DNA of 14,161 nucleotides from Eubacteriales bacterium (GCA_030695285.1 JAUYTF010000400.1:1-14161), one strand, 5' to 3'; counted from the stretch's first letter, positions 1 to 8,053 are shown. Notes: a model not told the origin generated them from the sequence alone. A program made the numbers and translations.

Positions 1-3000
1 GTTCGTCGCCGTCGGGCTGGAGGTCAGCGTGTAGGCTGCAGGATCATCGCTGTCCGTCAGGCTGTAGCGGATCTCCGAACCGGAGATCGCGGGTGTCACC
101 GTGATCCCGTGCGGCAGGTTGTCGTAGGTGCCCGTGTAACCCGCGGAGGTTGCCGTGGTGTTCGCGGGGAGGATGGTGAGCAGCCCATCGACGGTTGAAA
201 CATCATATTCATAGGTAACATCCGTAGTGCCACTCATGATCACGACCGCGCCGAGCGTCACGGCCGTGGTGTATGTGCCAACGTTCGTACCGCTGCCGGA
301 AACCGTGTAACCCGAAACCGTCACATCGGGAACATTGGCGGTTCCGGTCGTGACGGAACGCATGGTGCCGTCATAGGTATAGGTCGCGCTGTCCGCCGTG
401 ATGACGAGCGTCTTGTTCCGCGTATACGATGCGTAGATCGTCGTATTCTCGGTCAGATCGTTTGCAGAAGCTGGGCTGTATGTGCCAAGCCAGTAGTAGT
501 TCTCACTGCCGACCGTAATGCTCTGCGGCGGGGTTACGTTATACGTCGCATCGCCTGTGCCATACGCCACCCACTCGGTTCCGATCACCGCGCCGTTTGC
601 GCTGGCGCGATAGGTCACCTGCGGGTTGACCGTCAGAGCGCCTTCTTCCCAAGTAACTGTATAGCGCTCGGTCACATCCGTGCTGTCGCTCCCGAGCACC
701 AGTCCGGCCTGGTTGGTAAAGCTCGCCGTGTAAACGCCCGGTTCTGTGCCGGAAGCGCCCGCCGTGGTGTTTTCGATGGTTAGCCCTGCGATGCTCGGCG
801 TTATGCCGGATACGCTCTGCTGCGTACCGTCATAATCCCGTGTTGCGCCGTTGGCCGTCAGCGTCAGCGCCATCTTCGGCGCCCAAACCGCATACAGCGT
901 CAGATCGTTGCCGGGCATGACCACACTTGCGCCAGGCGCATAGGCTGGGTCTGCAATCACCGCGCCTGCGTCGGTGCTCCAGCCATGGAAATAATGGCCT
1001 TCGCGCGCAAATGTATTGCCGTCCACATCAAAGCTCGTGCCCATGGTTTTGGTCGAGCTGTAGCTTTCCTCTGCGCCAATCGTTCCGCCGTTGCCGTCAT
1101 AGGTAAGCGTAAAGAGCGTCATCTGCGTGTTGATCACGATGTCGTGATTCTCCGTGATGCCGCTGAGCGTATAGCTGTTGCCCGCGTAGGAGCCAGCCGG
1201 CAGGGTTGTGCCGTTGTCCGTTACGCTTGTGATTTCATATCCCAGCGCAAGCGTCCAAGTAAGCGTTGCGTCGGTCTCGTAGACATACGTTCCAGCACCG
1301 CTCGTTGCGCTCACGCTCGCCGCCGGGTTCGCGCTGACACTCACGGTGAATGTCTGATCCTGCCAGACGGCGTACAGTGTGCCGGGGGCGCTTGGTACGC
1401 TTACGCCAAGCAGTACGCTCTCGTCAGGGTAATACCAGCTGCCAGTGCCATCTGCCGCCGTGTTCCAGCCGACAAAGAGCTTTCCGGTGTATTCAAACGA
1501 ATTACCCTGCACGGTATGGTATGTATTGTTGGCCGCACCACCCGTGAAGCTGGTCACCCCGCCGGGGGTCGCTCCGCCGTTGCCGTCGTAAGTAAGCGTG
1601 ACATAGACTGAGGAATAGACCCATACCGCGGTGAGCGTCGTGTTCTCGGTGATCGTCATCGCGCTGTTGGGGTAGTAAATTGCGTTGTCTGCGCTGGAGC
1701 GCCAGCCAATGAACACCTTATCCACAGGCGGCGTGACAGAAGCTGCCGCGTACGCCTTCACCTGCGCCTGGCTGCCTTCGCCATATGTCTCGCTGTCTAC
1801 AGGCGCGGTACCCGTCGCCTCGCCGAGGCTGTAGGTGACCGAAAAATGATCCATGCTGATCCAAACGGGGTAAAGAACCACGTTTTCGTAGATCTGCATG
1901 CTCGAATTAAACAGGATGCGCTCGCCGTTCTTGAGGATCTCCCACCCGCCGAACACATCGGTCGGATTGAGTTTGTCGTCTTCCGCCGCAGCCTGCGCCG
2001 CCGCCAGTGCGCCCGCGCTGATGGTGCCGCCATATTCTATGACGCCAAGGTCGACGATTATCCCGCCGCTCGTGCCAAACGAAACCGAATGCGCAATGCC
2101 CGTAAACTCCGGCGACTTCCAAACACCGTATACGATCAGGTCATGCGCGGGCATCGTGCCGCTCCAGTTCACCTCGCTGCCCTCGTAACCCTGCTGAGAT
2201 GTATACCAGCCGGCCCAGACATAGTCCGAAGGAATGCCGGAAGGCCTGCCAGGCTGCGTGGGTTCATATGCTGTCAGCACCTGTTCATACAGCACGCTCT
2301 CTGTGTCAATCGGAACATTATAATTGAATGTGCTCAAGTCATAGCTGTTGCGCGTATGGCGAATATTTAGCGTATCGATGCTGCCAAGCGGAACGCTGGT
2401 CGTGCCCGCGATCGCGGGTTGCCAAGTGCTGTTGGTGTTGGTGTTGTAAAACGCGGCCGTGAACCCGACAAACCGGTTACTGATGTTAAAGTTGCTCACG
2501 TTGTATCCGTACGCGATCACGTAAGGTGTACTAGGCCAGCTCAGGTTGAGTTCCTGCCGAAAATGGCGGAAGGTGTCCGTCGTGATGCCAGTGTCGGTAT
2601 ACTGCGCATACAGGTTCAACACGCCGCTATAAAACATCTGCGTGCCGCCGTCGTCATAGAGCTCGAGATAGCTGAGTTTAATGCCGCTCGAGATTGAGTT
2701 GATCAGCCATCCGGTGTGCGTGTATCCGCTCATGCCGCCGGAGTAGTAGCTCGAGATTTCAGAAGCGACCGGCCAGTATTCGATCGTCGAACCGTAACGC
2801 CCGCTTCTGGTTACCCAGTTGTAATATGCGCCGTTATTGGTATAGGCGTTGCTGGCGTTGCGCGTACGCATCAGCCAGTTGATCGTCCAGGTCTGGCGGT
2901 CATAGTAAACATTCAACACCGTGCTGCCGTCGCCATGAACCGTAACAGAGGCGGTTGCAGCTGCGTTGTAGTCAAAGCCTTTATAGTTCTTATTGCCGTC

Positions 3001-4392
3001 CGCAGCGCTCGCCGAAACGGTGGCTCCGGAATAGGCCTGCCGCGTGACGGTATGTGCCGCGACGATGGCATAGGAAGCCCCCTCTACCGCCTGCTGCCAG
3101 AACAGCACCGTATAGGAGACTAAGTTTGCAGTCCAGTTCGCGGTGAGCATTACCGTGCCTGTCGGAATGGTGCCAAAGCTAAACCCGCTCCAGTTTGAAA
3201 AGCTATAGCCGGGTTTCGTGATCGTGCTCGAGCCGCCGTTTTGTGTGGCGACATAGGCATCGACCGCCGCCTGCGTCAGCGCAGTGTTCGGCTGGATATA
3301 CATCGGCGAAATATAGGTTCCGCCTGCGGAGTCAAAGGTGATCCAGACCACATTCTGGATGATCGGATAGAGGTTGATATTCGCGCCGTCTACCGTTACG
3401 CTTTCGCCCACTGGCGTCGAACCGTCCGCAGTCAACGACCAACCCATCATCGCTTCATCAGAGGCAAGCTGAAACGAAGTGACGTTGGCCGTGGAGACGA
3501 TGCCGCTTGAATCGGGCGTACGCGTTTCGATGATAGAGCCAAACTGATTGCGGAAAAAGACGTAATAGGCCTGCTCAAACTGCGCTGTCAACGTGGTCGC
3601 GCCGTCTTCCGTTACAGTTTGTGAGCCGAAAGAGAGAAACAATGTGTTAGCGGAGGTGTACCAGCCGGAAAACTTCTGCCCCTCGGGAGCAGCGGGTGCT
3701 TCCGGCGCGTCCAGCGTATCACCGTTGGCAATGATCTTGGTTGCCACCGTCACGCCGTCCACCACGAACGTATACGTCCAGAGCGGGGTGCTTTCCGGAA
3801 GGATGCCTCCCGCCATAGAGAAAGCCGCAAAGGGCTCCCCGTCGTCCGCAAGCGGCTCTTCCTCATCCGCTGGCGCATCTTCCAATACGCCGAATTTTGC
3901 GATCAGCACGAGATTTGCGGTAACGGGCGTGCCAAAATCATACGCCTCTGCCGCCCTTGCGTACCAGTATAAGAATTCCTGACCGGCATAAGCCTCGCCA
4001 TCGGGCACAGCAGGATCGCGCGGGGCGGTAACCGTGCCCCCCTCTGCAACAATCTGCTGCATGTCCCATACGGTCTGCCCGTCGATCACGAAGTTGATGA
4101 CGTAGGTGGCCGGTTCTTCCGAACCATCGTCCGAAACCGACGGGGTAGGCGTCACCTCATCCGCATCCGACGGGGTGGGTGTCGCCTCCTCCGCATCCGA
4201 CGGGGTGGGTGTCGCCTCCGTAGCGTCAGATGGTGCGGGGGTGGATTCCGAACTTGTTTCCGTTACTGCCGGAACGCTCGTTTCTGCGGGTGCAACCGTG
4301 TCATCCGCCAGCACGCCGGTCGGAAGCAGGGTAAGCACCATCAGCAAGCAAAGCGTAAAGCTGATGACTCTTTTGATCTGCGACCATTTCAT
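1..4392 (-). CDS. Large secreted surface protein with InlB-type and MBG-type repeats (N-terminal 1464 aa, C-terminus off the left edge)
   Basis: The minus strand is open from ATG at 4392 to base 1 (exactly 1464 codons, no stop), so the gene is partial at its 3' end. An AGGAGG (4401-4406) lies 8 bases before the ATG. Residues 1-30 form a signal peptide: MKWSQIKR, then a hydrophobic core, ending near GVLA|DD. Residues about 48-88 are a Thr/Pro/Ser/acidic stalk with tandem TPTPSD units. Residues about 95-330 contain degenerate InlB B-repeat-like modules (GQKFSGWYTS, VTLTAQF type). A long central part about 390-900 carries motifs such as YTVLFWQQA and LNVYYDRQTWTINW, often seen in large Firmicutes adhesin-like proteins. 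Two clear Listeria-Bacteroides repeats start with LTYDGNGG near residues 930 and 1100. MBG-like beta domains follow (ATRDYDGTQQSV near 1180, ATYTYDGTMRSV near 1335, and the start of a third). It is probably an adhesin or other wall-associated protein; the anchor (LPXTG, SLH or other) would be in the missing part. Ligand unknown. Confidence 0.9.
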   Translation of the reverse strand, partial: MKWSQIKRVISFTLCLLMVLTLLPTGVLADDTVAPAETSVPAVTETSSESTPAPSDATEATPTPSDAEEATPTPSDADEVTPTPSVSDDGSEEPATYVINFVIDGQTVWDMQQIVAEGGTVTAPRDPAVPDGEAYAGQEFLYWYARAAEAYDFGTPVTANLVLIAKFGVLEDAPADEEEPLADDGEPFAAFSMAGGILPESTPLWTYTFVVDGVTVATKIIANGDTLDAPEAPAAPEGQKFSGWYTSANTLFLSFGSQTVTEDGATTLTAQFEQAYYVFFRNQFGSIIETRTPDSSGIVSTANVTSFQLASDEAMMGWSLTADGSTPVGESVTVDGANINLYPIIQNVVWITFDSAGGTYISPMYIQPNTALTQAAVDAYVATQNGGSSTITKPGYSFSNWSGFSFGTIPTGTVMLTANWTANLVSYTVLFWQQAVEGASYAIVAAHTVTRQAYSGATVSASAADGNKNYKGFDYNAAATASVTVHGDGSTVLNVYYDRQTWTINWLMRTRNASNAYTNNGAYYNWVTRSGRYGSTIEYWPVASEISSYYSGGMSGYTHTGWLINSISSGIKLSYLELYDDGGTQMFYSGVLNLYAQYTDTGITTDTFRHFRQELNLSWPSTPYVIAYGYNVSNFNISNRFVGFTAAFYNTNTNSTWQPAIAGTTSVPLGSIDTLNIRHTRNSYDLSTFNYNVPIDTESVLYEQVLTAYEPTQPGRPSGIPSDYVWAGWYTSQQGYEGSEVNWSGTMPAHDLIVYGVWKSPEFTGIAHSVSFGTSGGIIVDLGVIEYGGTISAGALAAAQAAAEDDKLNPTDVFGGWEILKNGERILFNSSMQIYENVVLYPVWISMDHFSVTYSLGEATGTAPVDSETYGEGSQAQVKAYAAASVTPPVDKVFIGWRSSADNAIYYPNSAMTITENTTLTAVWVYSSVYVTLTYDGNGGATPGGVTSFTGGAANNTYHTVQGNSFEYTGKLFVGWNTAADGTGSWYYPDESVLLGVSVPSAPGTLYAVWQDQTFTVSVSANPAASVSATSGAGTYVYETDATLTWTLALGYEITSVTDNGTTLPAGSYAGNSYTLSGITENHDIVINTQMTLFTLTYDGNGGTIGAEESYSSTKTMGTSFDVDGNTFAREGHYFHGWSTDAGAVIADPAYAPGASVVMPGNDLTLYAVWAPKMALTLTANGATRDYDGTQQSVSGITPSIAGLTIENTTAGASGTEPGVYTASFTNQAGLVLGSDSTDVTERYTVTWEEGALTVNPQVTYRASANGAVIGTEWVAYGTGDATYNVTPPQSITVGSENYYWLGTYSPASANDLTENTTIYASYTRNKTLVITADSATYTYDGTMRSVTTGTANVPDVTVSGYTVSGSGTNVGTYTTAVTLGAVVIMSGTTDVTYEYDVSTVDGLLTILPANTTATSAGYTGTYDNLPHGITVTPAISGSEIRYSLTDSDDPAAYTLTSSPTATN
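4138..4250 (-). repeat. 30-bp tandem repeat encoding the TPTPSD stalk
   Basis: Three nearly identical 30-bp units (from about 4138, 4168 and 4198), plus a degenerate fourth, encode the ten-residue unit [EDA]xxxTPTPSD inside the surface protein just after its signal peptide. The copies differ by only a few bases, so they probably expand and contract by slippage, changing the length of an extended stalk between membrane or wall and the first folded module. Confidence 0.85.
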
Positions 4393-4710
4393 AAATATTG
4401 CCTCCTAATTCTATCGTCCGCGGGCAATTGCCCCATATATACATATATATCTAACGACTTTAGCATATTGTAAGAAAAGCAGATTACATATTTGTTGCTT
4501 TACGGGTTTTTTATTCATGTCATTTTTGTGAACTCATTACTATATCGACGTGTTTTTTGATCACAGAAACATCGTTGTTACATCCGCGTTGCTTCATCGT
4601 CAGGGCAGCCGTCGGCTGGTTTTGTTACATCGAAACAACTCGTCGATTGGCTACGACCATATGTAGCTTTAAGGGTGCCGTCATGTAACGATTGTCTCGA
4701 TATCACTGCG
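4393..4710 (-). promoter_or_regulatory. AT-rich leader/promoter region of the surface-protein gene
   Basis: This 318-base gap has no convincing gene on either strand. Read on the minus strand it ends in the ribosome binding site of the surface gene. A poor promoter candidate is TTACAA (4468-4473) and ATATAT (4445-4450) with a 17-base spacer. Downstream of it, in the presumed 5' UTR, is a perfect 12-bp palindrome, GGGCAATTGCCC (4422-4433). Farther upstream the decamer TTGTTACATC occurs twice on the plus strand (4575-4584 and 4622-4631), 47 bases apart. A small CAGCC-GTC-GGCTG hairpin (about 4607-4619) lies between them. The role of these elements is inferred only from position. Confidence 0.4.
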
Positions 4711-4746
4711 AAAAAAAGAGCCGCCGCCCTAATCGGGCGACGGCTC
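4711..4746 (-). terminator. Rho-independent terminator of asnA
   Basis: On the minus strand a 12-bp GC-rich stem (GAGCCGTCGCCC pairing with GGGCGGCGGCTC, one mismatch) with a short loop is followed by seven T residues. It lies 16 bases beyond the asnA stop and separates asnA from the surface-protein gene. Confidence 0.9.
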
Positions 4747-4762
4747 AAAAGATCGGAGATTG

Positions 4763-5770
4763 TTACAAAAGCGTTACGCCGGCGTGCTCGCAGAGCGCCA
4801 TTGTCTCGGCATCCCAGAGAGAGCTTTGCACCTCACCAATGTGCGCTTTGTTGAGCATGAGCATGCATAGCCGGGACTGTCCAATACCACCACCGATCGT
4901 CTGCGGAAGCTTGTTTTCCAACAACATCTTGTGGAACGGCAGCGCGCGCCTATGCTCGCATCCTGCGAGGGAAAGCTGCTGATCCAGTGTTACATCGTCC
5001 ACGCGAACGCCCATGCTGGAGATCTCAAACGCGCAGTCAAGCAGTGGGTTATAGAAGAGGATATCGCCGTTGATCTGCCAGTCGTCATAGTCCGGCGCGC
5101 GCCCGTCGTGCGGTTTTTCGTCGGAGAGCTTGCCGCCGATGCCAATCACAAACGTGGTCGGATGTTGCTTGACATAGCGATATTCACGCTCTTTTGCGTC
5201 ACAATCGGGATAAAGATCGAGCAACTGCTGCGCGGTAATGAAGGAAACCTCCCTGCTGACAAACGGTGTGAGCACGTCGTATTTTGCGCAGATGATCTGC
5301 TGCGTATAATAGATTGCGTCCACAATGTTTAAAACGGCCTGCCTGAGCGTTTCTTCGTTGCGTTCTTCAGGCGTGATGACCTTCTCCCAGTCCCACTGGT
5401 CAACATACACCGAGTGCAGGTTGTCCAGCGCTTCGTCTCGGCGGATGGCGTTCATGTCGGTCACGAGGCCTTTTCCGGCGCGAAAGCCGTAGCGTCCCAG
5501 AGCATAGCGCTTCCACTTCGCAAGCGATTGCACCACCTCGCCATGCCCGCCGGTCGCGGGGATGTCGAACGAAACGGGACGCTCCACGCCGTTGAGGTTG
5601 TCGTTGAGCCCTTCCGCGGGATTGACGAACAGCGGGGCTGACACGCGCTTGAGGCGCAGCACCGCCGAGAGGGACTCCAAAAACGTGCTCTTGATGATTT
5701 CGATGGCGTTTTGCGTGTCGTAGAGCCCCAGTTTGGAGCGGTAGCCCTGCGGAATGAACGACTTGGACAT
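4763..5770 (-). CDS. asnA: Aspartate-ammonia ligase (asparagine synthetase A)
   Basis: Makes L-asparagine from aspartate, ammonia and ATP (AMP plus PPi released) in the cytosol; it is related to class II aminoacyl-tRNA synthetases. The 335-aa product matches the usual length of about 330. AsnA signatures run the full length: GLNDNLNGVERPVSFD (54-69), SLAKWKRYAL (82-91), DMNAIRRDE followed by LDNLHSVYVDQWDWEK (105-130), HDGRAPDYDDW and NGDIL (221-238), EISSMGVRVD (249-258), and TIGGGIGQSRL with HIGEVQ (291-314). The start is set by AAAGGAGGAAA just upstream of the ATG. It is a single-gene unit with its own promoter (5809-5838) and terminator (4711-4746). The short 5' UTR (about 30 nt) leaves no room for a T-box leader, so control by tRNA-Asn is not evident. 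asnS lies about 4 kb away in the same window. Confidence 0.97.
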   Translation of the reverse strand: MSKSFIPQGYRSKLGLYDTQNAIEIIKSTFLESLSAVLRLKRVSAPLFVNPAEGLNDNLNGVERPVSFDIPATGGHGEVVQSLAKWKRYALGRYGFRAGKGLVTDMNAIRRDEALDNLHSVYVDQWDWEKVITPEERNEETLRQAVLNIVDAIYYTQQIICAKYDVLTPFVSREVSFITAQQLLDLYPDCDAKEREYRYVKQHPTTFVIGIGGKLSDEKPHDGRAPDYDDWQINGDILFYNPLLDCAFEISSMGVRVDDVTLDQQLSLAGCEHRRALPFHKMLLENKLPQTIGGGIGQSRLCMLMLNKAHIGEVQSSLWDAETMALCEHAGVTLL

Positions 5771-5808
5771 GCTTTTTCCTCCTTTGACCCGATGCGGGTT
5801 ACGAAATC

Positions 5809-5838
5809 AGTTTATCCTTGCTGAAAAATGGTTGTCAA
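5809..5838 (-). promoter_or_regulatory. asnA promoter
   Basis: On the minus strand a perfect TTGACA (5833-5838) is followed after 18 bases by TAAACT (5809-5814). This would start RNA roughly 30 nt before the asnA ATG. A short hairpin ACCCG-CAT-CGGGT (5786-5798) would sit in the leader just before the ribosome binding site. Confidence 0.65.
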
Positions 5839-5923
5839 GAAGTTTATCCCGTAAAATCAGAAATGATATATAAAATTCGCGACTGCCAAGTGCGCAGGTC
5901 GGTGTGCCAACAGGGGCACGGCA

Positions 5924-5952
5924 TTGACACGCCTCAAGCGCGGGGATATATT
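5924..5952 (+). promoter_or_regulatory. Strong sigma-A-type promoter of the ATP-grasp gene
   Basis: Consensus TTGACA (5924-5929), a 17-base spacer, then TATATT (5947-5952, 5 of 6 to TATAAT). It predicts a leader of about 80 nt before the ATG at 6039, including a small GGAGG-AACC-CCTCC hairpin. An imperfect operator-like inverted repeat, GTGCC-N6-GGCAC (5904-5919), lies immediately upstream. It is divergent from the asnA promoter about 85 bases away. Confidence 0.7.
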
Positions 5953-6038
5953 TATACGCAGACGGAGGAACCCCTCCCGAAACAAAGATCTTCCTAAAGA
6001 GAGCAGAAGCAAACGGTGCAAAATGAGGAGCGAAGAGA

Positions 6039-6905
6039 ATGTCATTTGAACTGAAACCCTTGTTGAAAAAGTTCTCACGGGTGATACCTGACGGTATCTA
6101 TCTGAAGTCGTTATATAAAAGAATTTTTGGAAAAAAGCTAAGCCTATCAAACCCGAGAACATTTAATGAAAAGCTTCAATGGCTGAAAATACATGATCGA
6201 AAGCCAATTTATGCTACGATGGTTGATAAGTACGAAGCCAAAGAATATGCAAAGAATATAATCGGTGAAGAATATATCATACCAACACTAGGTGTTTGGG
6301 ATCAATTTGAAGATATCGATTTTGATAAGTTACCTGATCAGTTCGTTCTTAAATGCACACATGATTCGGGTGGACTCGTTATTTGCCGCGATAAAGAAAA
6401 GCTCGATCTTGCGAGTGAGCAAAACAAAATCGAGCGGTGCTTTCAAAAGAATTATTATTGGGATGGTCGCGAGTGGCCATATAAGTACGTCAAGCCACGT
6501 ATTATCGCCGAGAAATATATGGAAGATGCATGTTTTGACAACAAGGAACCGAACGAATATCAGTTTTGGTGTTTTAATGGCGTTCCAATATTTATTTCTG
6601 TCATTTTCCAACCGCATGGCGAAAACTTAAAAGCATCCTATGACTTGAACTGGAATCGGCTGGATTTTATCACATCCAATCCGGAATATCGAAACGAAGT
6701 AAAGAAGCCCGACCATTTCGAAGAAATGAAAGCTGCCGCATTCAAGCTATGTAAGGATCATATATTTGTAAGAGTTGATTTTATGGTGTTCAATTCGAGG
6801 TTTTATTTTGGCGAATTGACAAAAACACCTGGTTCCGGCTTTCTAAGGTGGCAACCGACAGAGAAAGACTTGGATTTGGGAAACCAATTAGATATTACAA
6901 AGTGA
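6039..6905 (+). CDS. TupA-like ATP-grasp protein (glycan/teichuronopeptide-type ligase family)
   Basis: The 288-residue protein carries the signatures of the TupA-like ATP-grasp family: TFNEKLQWLK with MVDKY (41-65), VLKCTHDSGG (103-112, nucleotide-binding strand), KPRIIAEKYMED (152-163), YQFWCFNGVP (174-183), and VRVDF plus FYFGELTKTPGSGF (244-268, metal/ATP-site region). Known relatives attach amino acids to cell-surface polysaccharides such as teichuronopeptide, or sit in capsule clusters; the exact substrate here is unknown. The start ATG has GAGGAG 9 bases upstream. No glycosyltransferases or other capsule genes adjoin it, so it is an orphan. The gene is clearly more AT-rich than all its neighbours (many AAA, GAA, TAT and ATA codons), which points to horizontal acquisition. 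In the GELT motif the residue after T is Lys where members I recall have an aromatic residue. No obvious terminator follows. Confidence 0.85.
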   Translation: MSFELKPLLKKFSRVIPDGIYLKSLYKRIFGKKLSLSNPRTFNEKLQWLKIHDRKPIYATMVDKYEAKEYAKNIIGEEYIIPTLGVWDQFEDIDFDKLPDQFVLKCTHDSGGLVICRDKEKLDLASEQNKIERCFQKNYYWDGREWPYKYVKPRIIAEKYMEDACFDNKEPNEYQFWCFNGVPIFISVIFQPHGENLKASYDLNWNRLDFITSNPEYRNEVKKPDHFEEMKAAAFKLCKDHIFVRVDFMVFNSRFYFGELTKTPGSGFLRWQPTEKDLDLGNQLDITK

Positions 6906-7040
6906 GGAAGATAAACATAAACAGTCGATAAGGCGTGACTTAGTGCTGAGAGACTTGCGTCTAACAAGGGTCACCGGGTGATTCTCTGATAGATGCCCGC
7001 ATGATTTTAGCCGGATATCGCTACCAGACGAAGCGCATTG

Positions 7041-7049
7041 TGGTATACT
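7041..7049 (+). promoter_or_regulatory. Extended -10 promoter of deoD
   Basis: TGG-TATACT is an extended -10 element (TGn plus a good hexamer) 40 bases upstream of the deoD ATG; no good -35 is visible at 17 bases. The 11-mer TGTGGTATACT is also present in the asnS promoter on the other strand. Confidence 0.55.
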
Positions 7050-7088
7050 GAGTTTGTATTTTACATCGATTTTTTCGGAGGTGTCGAA

Positions 7089-7808
7089 ATGAAAACCGCC
7101 AATTTAACCCCGCACATCAGCTGCGGCCCAGAGGATTTTGCAAAGACCGTATTGATGCCGGGCGACCCGCTGCGCGCCAAGCACATCGCAGAGACGTATC
7201 TAGCGGACTATGAGCTCGTCAACAACGTCCGCGGCATACAGGGCTATACGGGCTATTTCGAAGGCAAGCGCGTCTCCGTCATGGCCAGCGGCATGGGCAT
7301 GCCGAGCATGGGTATCTACTCGTTTGAGCTCTTCAACTTCTTCGGTGTGGAGACCATCATCCGCATCGGCTCGGCCGGCGGTATGCACCCCGACCTGAAG
7401 CTTTTCGACATCGTGCTGGGGCAGGGCGCCTGCACCAACTCGGCCTACTTCTCCCAGTACGGTCTTGCCGGGAATTTTGCGCCCATCGCGGATTACGGCA
7501 CGCTGCGCCGCGCGGTAGACGAGTGCGCAAAGCGGGGCCTTAACTACAAGGTGGGCAACATTCTCTCGAGCGACATGTTCTATTCCGAGAAGGGCATCGA
7601 CGGCACGATGGAGTGGGCAAAACTCGGCGTGCTCGCGGTGGAGATGGAAGCTGCCGCGCTCTATATGAACGCCGCGCGCGCGGGTAAAAAAGCGCTTGCC
7701 ATCTGCACGATTTCCGATCTGCTCATCGGCGGCGCCGTCACCACGGCAGAAGAGCGCCAGACGGCCTTCCACGACATGATGCAGGTCGCGCTGACTATCG
7801 CGGAGTAG
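7089..7808 (+). CDS. deoD: Purine nucleoside phosphorylase, DeoD type
   Basis: Reversibly phosphorolyses purine (deoxy)ribonucleosides to free base and (deoxy)ribose-1-phosphate in the cytosol, in nucleoside salvage; the DeoD class is a trimer-of-dimers hexamer. At 239 aa it has exactly the length of E. coli DeoD. Visible features are TPHI (7-10), the phosphate-binding PGDPLRA (24-30) and NNVRG (45-49), IRIGSAGG (91-98), the nucleoside-binding VEMEAAA (184-190), and the SD pair (209-210, catalytic Asp) with Arg223 in AEERQ. The start at 7089 is preferred over an in-frame TTG at 7038 because CGGAGGTG lies just before it, DeoD homologues begin at this Met, and the TTG is inside the promoter. 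The stop is a double TAG TAG. The final ten codons are the first member of a three-copy tail repeat (7776-7940). The strong terminator follows only at 8014-8053. Confidence 0.96.
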   Translation: MKTANLTPHISCGPEDFAKTVLMPGDPLRAKHIAETYLADYELVNNVRGIQGYTGYFEGKRVSVMASGMGMPSMGIYSFELFNFFGVETIIRIGSAGGMHPDLKLFDIVLGQGACTNSAYFSQYGLAGNFAPIADYGTLRRAVDECAKRGLNYKVGNILSSDMFYSEKGIDGTMEWAKLGVLAVEMEAAALYMNAARAGKKALAICTISDLLIGGAVTTAEERQTAFHDMMQVALTIAE

Positions 7809-7940
7809 TAGAATTATATTTTTCAGGAAATATAATCGGAAATGATGCAGGTCGCTCTGATTATTGCGGAGTAGTAGAATTATATTTTTCAGGAAATATC
7901 ATCAGAAATGATGCAGGTCGCGCTGACTATCGCGGAGTGA
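7776..7940 (+). repeat. 2.5-copy 66-bp tandem repeat duplicating the deoD 3' end
   Basis: Unit 1 (7776-7841) is the last ten deoD codons (MMQVALTIAE), its TAG, and a 33-base AT-rich spacer. Unit 2 (7842-7907) repeats this with few changes: the tail becomes MMQVALIIAE, again ending TAG TAG. Unit 3 (7908-7940) is the tail only and is identical to unit 1 except for its stop, TGA. The spacer contains a perfect inverted repeat, ATTATATTT-TTCAGG-AAATATAAT, with one change in the second spacer. The 66-bp period is 22 codons, so all copies stay in frame, but every copy is stopped. It is not a classic terminator (AT stem, no T run after the hairpin). Confidence 0.95.
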
Positions 7941-8013
7941 TCCACCGATCGTCCGTTAAAAAAGCAACGTTTGTGCTGTTATCGCACAGCAATGCACTTA
8001 TCTGCTGAATAAC

Positions 8014-8053
8014 CGAAGTCCGCAGGGCTTAGCCCTGCGGACTTCGCCGTTTT
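8014..8053 (+). terminator. Strong terminator after deoD
   Basis: A perfect 15-bp stem (CGAAGTCCGCAGGGC with its complement) around a TTA loop, 8014-8046, is followed by GCC-G-TTTT. It ends the deoD unit beyond the tail repeats. The T run is short and slightly displaced, but the stem is very stable. Confidence 0.8.

Noticed and set aside
985..3982. Several plus-strand open frames of 60-210 codons
   Set aside because: They lie antisense to the continuous surface-protein reading frame, have no recognisable protein features and lack ribosome binding sites; they are shadows of GC-rich coding.
4605..4626. Plus-strand hairpin CAGCC-GTC-GGCTG followed by TTTT resembling a terminator
   Set aside because: There is no plus-strand gene upstream of it to terminate, and the stem is only five base pairs.
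5857..6162. Minus-strand open frame of 101 codons overlapping the ATP-grasp start
   Set aside because: It covers the clear promoter, leader and first codons of the ATP-grasp gene, has no family features, and would start inside that gene.
6906..7037. Possible structured RNA or riboswitch before deoD (TGAGAGAC ... GGGTCACC segments)
   Set aside because: Only short 4-5 bp pairings can be drawn, no known riboswitch consensus (purine, TPP) is matched, and the deoD promoter lies downstream of it.
7038..7088. In-frame N-terminal extension of deoD from TTG 7038
   Set aside because: It overlaps the extended -10 promoter, has no ribosome binding site, and would add 17 residues not found in DeoD; ATG 7089 follows CGGAGG and gives the normal 239 aa.
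7776..7940. CRISPR-like reading of the regular deoD-tail repeats
   Set aside because: Both repeat and spacer parts are near-identical between units and the repeats are the gene's own 3' end; there are no unique spacers and no cas genes.
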